Below, piece by piece: positions 60,657-64,000 of a stretch of 64,000 bases of DNA (positions within the stretch are counted from its first letter, which is position 1; every line of letters begins with the position of its first letter). The notes beneath the pieces are model-generated. The model saw nothing but the letters and a program-made list of their open reading frames with translations. It was not told the DNA's origin and did not search any database. The stretch lies in contig NZ_JABFTX010000003.1 of NCBI RefSeq assembly GCF_021404305.1, positions 248,001 through 312,000 on the forward strand. The letters are read 5' to 3'. This DNA comes from Billgrantia ethanolica (lineage in GTDB: Bacteria > Pseudomonadota > Gammaproteobacteria > Pseudomonadales > Halomonadaceae). The translations under genes and the position numbers were made by a program.

Positions 60657-61865
60657 ATGAACGTCCACAAGATGTTCGAGAGTCGAGGGAGCCGGCGCCT
60701 GCTGATGGCTACCGCCATGCTTGCCGGAATCGTCGTGCTGACAGGATGCGAGAGCCAGGCCGATACTCAGGCCGGCGCCGAACAGGGGCCGCCGCCACCG
60801 CAGGTCAGCGTGGCTCAGGTGCTGGTCGAGGACGTGGAGCTGTGGGACGCCTTCACCGGCCGTATCGAGGCGGTGGAAACGGTCGACCTGCGTCCCCGCG
60901 TGTCCGGCTACATCGAGAGCGTCAACTATACCGAGGGTGAGAAGGTCGAGAAGGGCGACGTGCTGTTCGTCATCGACCCGCGCCCTTACCGCGCCGAGCT
61001 GGAACGGGCCGAGGCCGAACTGCAGCGAGCCCGAGCCCGTGCCGAACTGGCACGCAGCGAAGCCGCCCGGGCCGAGGCGCTGGGTCAGAGCCGCTCGATC
61101 TCGCGTGAAGAGCTGGACCAGCGTCGTTCAGCGGCGGCTACCGCCGCGGCCGACATCCTCGCCGCTCAGGCCATTGCCGAGACGGCCCGGCTCAACATGG
61201 AGTTCACCGAAGTGCGCGCGCCCATCGCCGGACGTGCCGGCAGGGCCATGGTGACCGCGGGCAACCTCGTTTCCGAGGCCACGCCGCTGACCAGCATCGT
61301 CGCCCTGGACCGGGTCCACGTGCACTTCCACAGCGACGAGCGGGCCTACCTGCACTACGACGCCCTGGCGCGCAACGGCGGTCAGTTCAGCCTGCGCGAC
61401 GGCGGCGTTCCGGTGCGTGTGGGCCTGGCCAGCGACGAGGACTACCCCTACCGCGGCGTGGTCGACTTCATCGACAACCGTCTCGATGCCGACACCGGCA
61501 CCATCCTGACCCGTGCCGTGCTCGACAACGGCGAGGGTCGCTTCGCGCCCGGCATGTATGCCCGGGTTCAACTGCTGGCGGGCAGCGCCGAGGGCACCCT
61601 GCTGATCGACGACAAGGCGGTGCTCACCGATCAGGACCGCAAGTACGTGTATGTGGTCGACGAGGGTCGAGCCATGCGTCGCGACGTGGAGCTTGGGCGC
61701 ATGGTCGACGGCCTGCGGGTGGTGACGGCGGGCCTCGAGCCCAGCGATCAGGTGGTGGTGAACGGCGCCCAGCGGATCTTCTTCCCGGGCATGCCGGTGG
61801 CGGCGGAGAGCGTCGACATGCGCGGCTCGGGGGCGGCGGCCGGCGAGTACGCCGCCGTGCGCTGA
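60657..61865 (+). CDS. RND efflux periplasmic adaptor (MFP) lipoprotein
   Basis: 402 residues. The lipobox VLTGC puts the modified Cys near residue 24. The adaptor hallmarks follow: FTGRIEAVETVDLRPRVSGY, a coiled-coil hairpin (about 95-170, ELERAEAELQRARARAELAR), FTEVRAPIAGRAGRAMVTAG and a beta-barrel/MP domain. It links the permease to an outer-membrane factor. No outer-membrane factor gene is in view; it may follow the permease. ATG 60657 has AGGGAA upstream. Confidence 0.95.
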   Translation: MNVHKMFESRGSRRLLMATAMLAGIVVLTGCESQADTQAGAEQGPPPPQVSVAQVLVEDVELWDAFTGRIEAVETVDLRPRVSGYIESVNYTEGEKVEKGDVLFVIDPRPYRAELERAEAELQRARARAELARSEAARAEALGQSRSISREELDQRRSAAATAAADILAAQAIAETARLNMEFTEVRAPIAGRAGRAMVTAGNLVSEATPLTSIVALDRVHVHFHSDERAYLHYDALARNGGQFSLRDGGVPVRVGLASDEDYPYRGVVDFIDNRLDADTGTILTRAVLDNGEGRFAPGMYARVQLLAGSAEGTLLIDDKAVLTDQDRKYVYVVDEGRAMRRDVELGRMVDGLRVVTAGLEPSDQVVVNGAQRIFFPGMPVAAESVDMRGSGAAAGEYAAVR

Positions 61866-61959
61866 GCCGAGCACCGCCCAGCACGACTCCAGTTAACCAT
61901 AACCCCTGAATGACGTTCACGGGGCGGACCACGCGTCCGTCCCGTAAGGGAGTCTCGTC

Positions 61960-64000
61960 ATGAATTTTGCCAAGTTCTTCGTCGACCGGCCGATCTTTGC
62001 CGCGGTGCTGTCGATCCTGATCTTCATTGCCGGCGCGATCACCATTCCGCTGCTGCCGGTCAGCGAATACCCCGACGTGGTGCCGCCCACCGTGCAGGTG
62101 CGCGCCGTCTATCCGGGCGCCAACCCCAGCGAGATCGCCGACACGGTGGCCACGCCGCTGGAGGAGGCCATCACCGGGGTCGAGAATCTGATGTACATGA
62201 AGTCGGTGGCCGGCTCCGACGGGGTGTTGGCGCTGACGCTGACCTTCCGCCCCGGTACCGACCCGGACGAGGCCCAGGTGCAGGTGCAGAACCGGGTCAG
62301 CCAGGCCCTGGCGCGGCTGCCCGAGGCGGTGCGCCGCCAAGGCGTGACCACCGACAAGCAGTCGCCCGACCTGACCATGGTGCCGCAGCTGATCTCGCCC
62401 GACGGGCGCTACGACAGCACCTACCTGCGCAACTACGCGGCGCTGCATGTGCGGGATGAGCTGGCGCGGCTCGAGGGGGTGGGCCAGGCGATGCTGTTCG
62501 GCGCCGGCGACTACGCCATGCGGGTGTGGATCGATCCCGACCGCGCCGCTGCGCGCGGGCTCACCGCCGGCGACATCATCGCCGCGATCCGCGAGCAGAA
62601 CGTGCAGGTCTCGGCCGGCCAGCTCGGCGCGCCGCCGACGCCGCAGTCGTCCGACTTCCTGGTCTCGATCAACGCCCAGGGGCGCCTGACCACCGAGGAG
62701 GAGTTCGGCAACATCGTGGTCAGGGCCGGCAGCGGTGGCCAGATCACCTACCTCTCCGACGTGGCGCGCATCGAACTCGGCGCCGCCGAGTACTCGCTGC
62801 GAGCGCTGCTCGACAACCAGCAGGCGGTGGCCATCGGTATCTTCCAGGCGCCCGGCTCCAATGCCATCGCGCTCTCCGATGCGGTGCGCGACAAGATGGA
62901 GGAGCTCTCCCAGCGCTTCCCCGAAGGGGTGGAGTACACCATCGTCTACGACCCCACGGTGTTCGTGCGCGATTCGATCAAGTCGGTGATCAAGACCCTG
63001 CTCGAGGCGGTGCTGCTGGTGGTATTGGTGGTGACGCTGTTCCTGCAGACCTGGCGTGCTTCGGTGATCCCGCTGCTGGCGGTGCCGGTGTCGATCGTGG
63101 GTACCTTCGCTGTGCTCTATCTGCTCGGCTTCTCGATCAATACCCTGACCCTGTTCGGCCTGGTGCTGGCCATCGGCATCGTGGTCGACGACGCCATCGT
63201 GGTGGTGGAGAACGTCGAGCGCAACATCGAGGAGGGGCTCGCGCCGCTGGCGGCGGCCCACCAGGCCATGCGCGAGGTGAGCGGGCCGATCATCGCCATC
63301 TCGGTAGTGCTGTGCGCGGTGTTCATCCCGATGGCCTTCCTCGAGGGCGTGACGGGGCAGTTCTATCGCCAGTTCGCGGTGACCATCGCCATCTCCACGG
63401 TGATCTCGGCGATCAACTCGTTGACGCTATCGCCGGCGCTGGCGGCGCTGCTGCTCAAGCCCCACGACGCACCCAAGGACCGCCTGTCACGGCTGATCGA
63501 CTTCCTGTTCGGCTGGGTGTTCCGCCCCTTCAACCGCTTCTTCAACGCCAGCTCCAAGGGCTACCAGGGCGGCGTGGCGCGCAGCCTGCACCGACGCGGC
63601 GCGGTATTCGCCGTCTACGCGCTGCTGCTGGCGGGTACCGGAGTGATGTTCCAGGTGGTGCCGGGCGGTTTCATTCCCACCCAGGACAAGATGTACCTGA
63701 TCGGCGGCGCCAAGCTGCCCGAAGGCGCTTCCCTCGACCGCACCGAGGCGGTGATCCGGCGCATGACCGAGCTGGCGCTGGAGACCGAGGGCGTGACCTC
63801 GGCGGTGGCCTTCCCCGGGCTCAACCCGCTGCAGTTCACCAACACGCCCAACACCGGCACGGTGTTCTTCGGCCTCGACCCGTTCGAGTCGCGCTCGCGC
63901 AGCGCCAACGAGATCGTCGCCGAGCTCAACGGCAAGTTCGGTGCCATGCAGGAGGCGTTCAGCTTCGCCTTCACTCCGCCGGCGATCCTCGGCATCGGTT
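61960..64000 (+). CDS. RND efflux permease, HAE1/AcrB-MexF type (partial)
   Basis: The frame opens at ATG 61960 and stays open to the window end, 680 of about 1050 residues. The start MNFAKFFVDRPIFAAVLSIL and the periplasmic SEYPDVVPPTVQVRAVYPGA are typical. The proton relay pair is present in LAIGIVVDDAIVVVENVERN (Asp-Asp). The porter domain and first six membrane helices are complete. It is translated 95 bp after the adaptor gene. Expected substrates are antibiotics, solvents or similar compounds; specificity cannot be read. Confidence 0.95.
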   Translation, partial: MNFAKFFVDRPIFAAVLSILIFIAGAITIPLLPVSEYPDVVPPTVQVRAVYPGANPSEIADTVATPLEEAITGVENLMYMKSVAGSDGVLALTLTFRPGTDPDEAQVQVQNRVSQALARLPEAVRRQGVTTDKQSPDLTMVPQLISPDGRYDSTYLRNYAALHVRDELARLEGVGQAMLFGAGDYAMRVWIDPDRAAARGLTAGDIIAAIREQNVQVSAGQLGAPPTPQSSDFLVSINAQGRLTTEEEFGNIVVRAGSGGQITYLSDVARIELGAAEYSLRALLDNQQAVAIGIFQAPGSNAIALSDAVRDKMEELSQRFPEGVEYTIVYDPTVFVRDSIKSVIKTLLEAVLLVVLVVTLFLQTWRASVIPLLAVPVSIVGTFAVLYLLGFSINTLTLFGLVLAIGIVVDDAIVVVENVERNIEEGLAPLAAAHQAMREVSGPIIAISVVLCAVFIPMAFLEGVTGQFYRQFAVTIAISTVISAINSLTLSPALAALLLKPHDAPKDRLSRLIDFLFGWVFRPFNRFFNASSKGYQGGVARSLHRRGAVFAVYALLLAGTGVMFQVVPGGFIPTQDKMYLIGGAKLPEGASLDRTEAVIRRMTELALETEGVTSAVAFPGLNPLQFTNTPNTGTVFFGLDPFESRSRSANEIVAELNGKFGAMQEAFSFAFTPPAILGIG

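Overview
The window looks like chromosome of a gamma-proteobacterium, most likely Halomonadaceae (Halomonas or a close relative). This rests on the high G+C, compact gene order and family mix: a TctCBA carboxylate transporter locus, MscS, an AcoR-type activator, many GST/GNAT genes and Zur/SoxR circuits. It is an inference, since no rRNA or other phylogenetic marker is present. I see no rRNA, tRNA, CRISPR array, insertion sequence or prophage.

Layout. 1-5.6 kb: end of an unrecognised gene, a sensor kinase, a LysE-type exporter, a small membrane protein, a 5'-truncated HxlR remnant, and a methyltransferase divergent from a GlxA-type regulator. 5.6-10.1 kb: cold-shock protein, then a zinc-starvation block (G3E GTPase, NicO-type metal permease, folE2) with two palindromic Zur-like boxes, then luxS. 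10.3-12.1 kb: an MscS channel. 12.1-19.7 kb: a catabolic locus with a GntR/FCD repressor, a SAF-domain oxidoreductase, the TctCBA transporter, an OtnK-like kinase and an OtnC-like decarboxylase. It is marked by three exact copies of a 14-bp palindrome and closed by a strong terminator. 19.8-24.7 kb: lipoprotein, a DUF2157-DUF4401-GDYXXLXY membrane trio whose third gene carries an in-frame stop, a voltage-gated K+ channel and a hexapeptide acetyltransferase.

24.6-31.3 kb: a SnoaL-flavin monooxygenase fusion transcribed divergently from an AcoR-type sigma-54 activator, with a recognisable -24/-12 promoter and palindromes between them; then a YghU-type GST, two GNATs and YjdM/PhnA. 31.4-40.8 kb: TPR-like protein and AraC regulator, small proteins, an RlpA-like protein, a diguanylate cyclase preceded by a candidate structured RNA with its own terminator, HIT and SnoaL proteins, a glycerophosphodiesterase, a LysE remnant, and a tandem pair of unknown paralogues. 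41-50.6 kb: AsmA-like protein, zinc-ribbon protein, a patatin flanked by a 32-bp direct repeat, an Lpd-like flavoenzyme, a doubly degenerate GGDEF-EAL protein, tautomerase, creatininase family and a hydrolase.

50.9-64 kb: a three-gene envelope-stress cluster (with holin-like and DUF3618 proteins), YebC, a creatinase-like M24 protein that has lost its metal ligands, GST, SoxR, an ABC exporter behind a near-consensus SoxR box, RidA, and a LysR regulator divergent from an RND pump whose permease runs off the end.

The clearest functional units are (i) the Zur-type zinc-sparing set, (ii) the acid-sugar operon with its own repressor, (iii) the sigma-54-controlled monooxygenase, (iv) the SoxR-ABC exporter pair and (v) the LysR-RND pump. 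Several remnants and short duplications point to local rearrangement: truncated hxlR, truncated lysE, the nonsense-interrupted GDYXXLXY gene and the repeat-flanked patatin.
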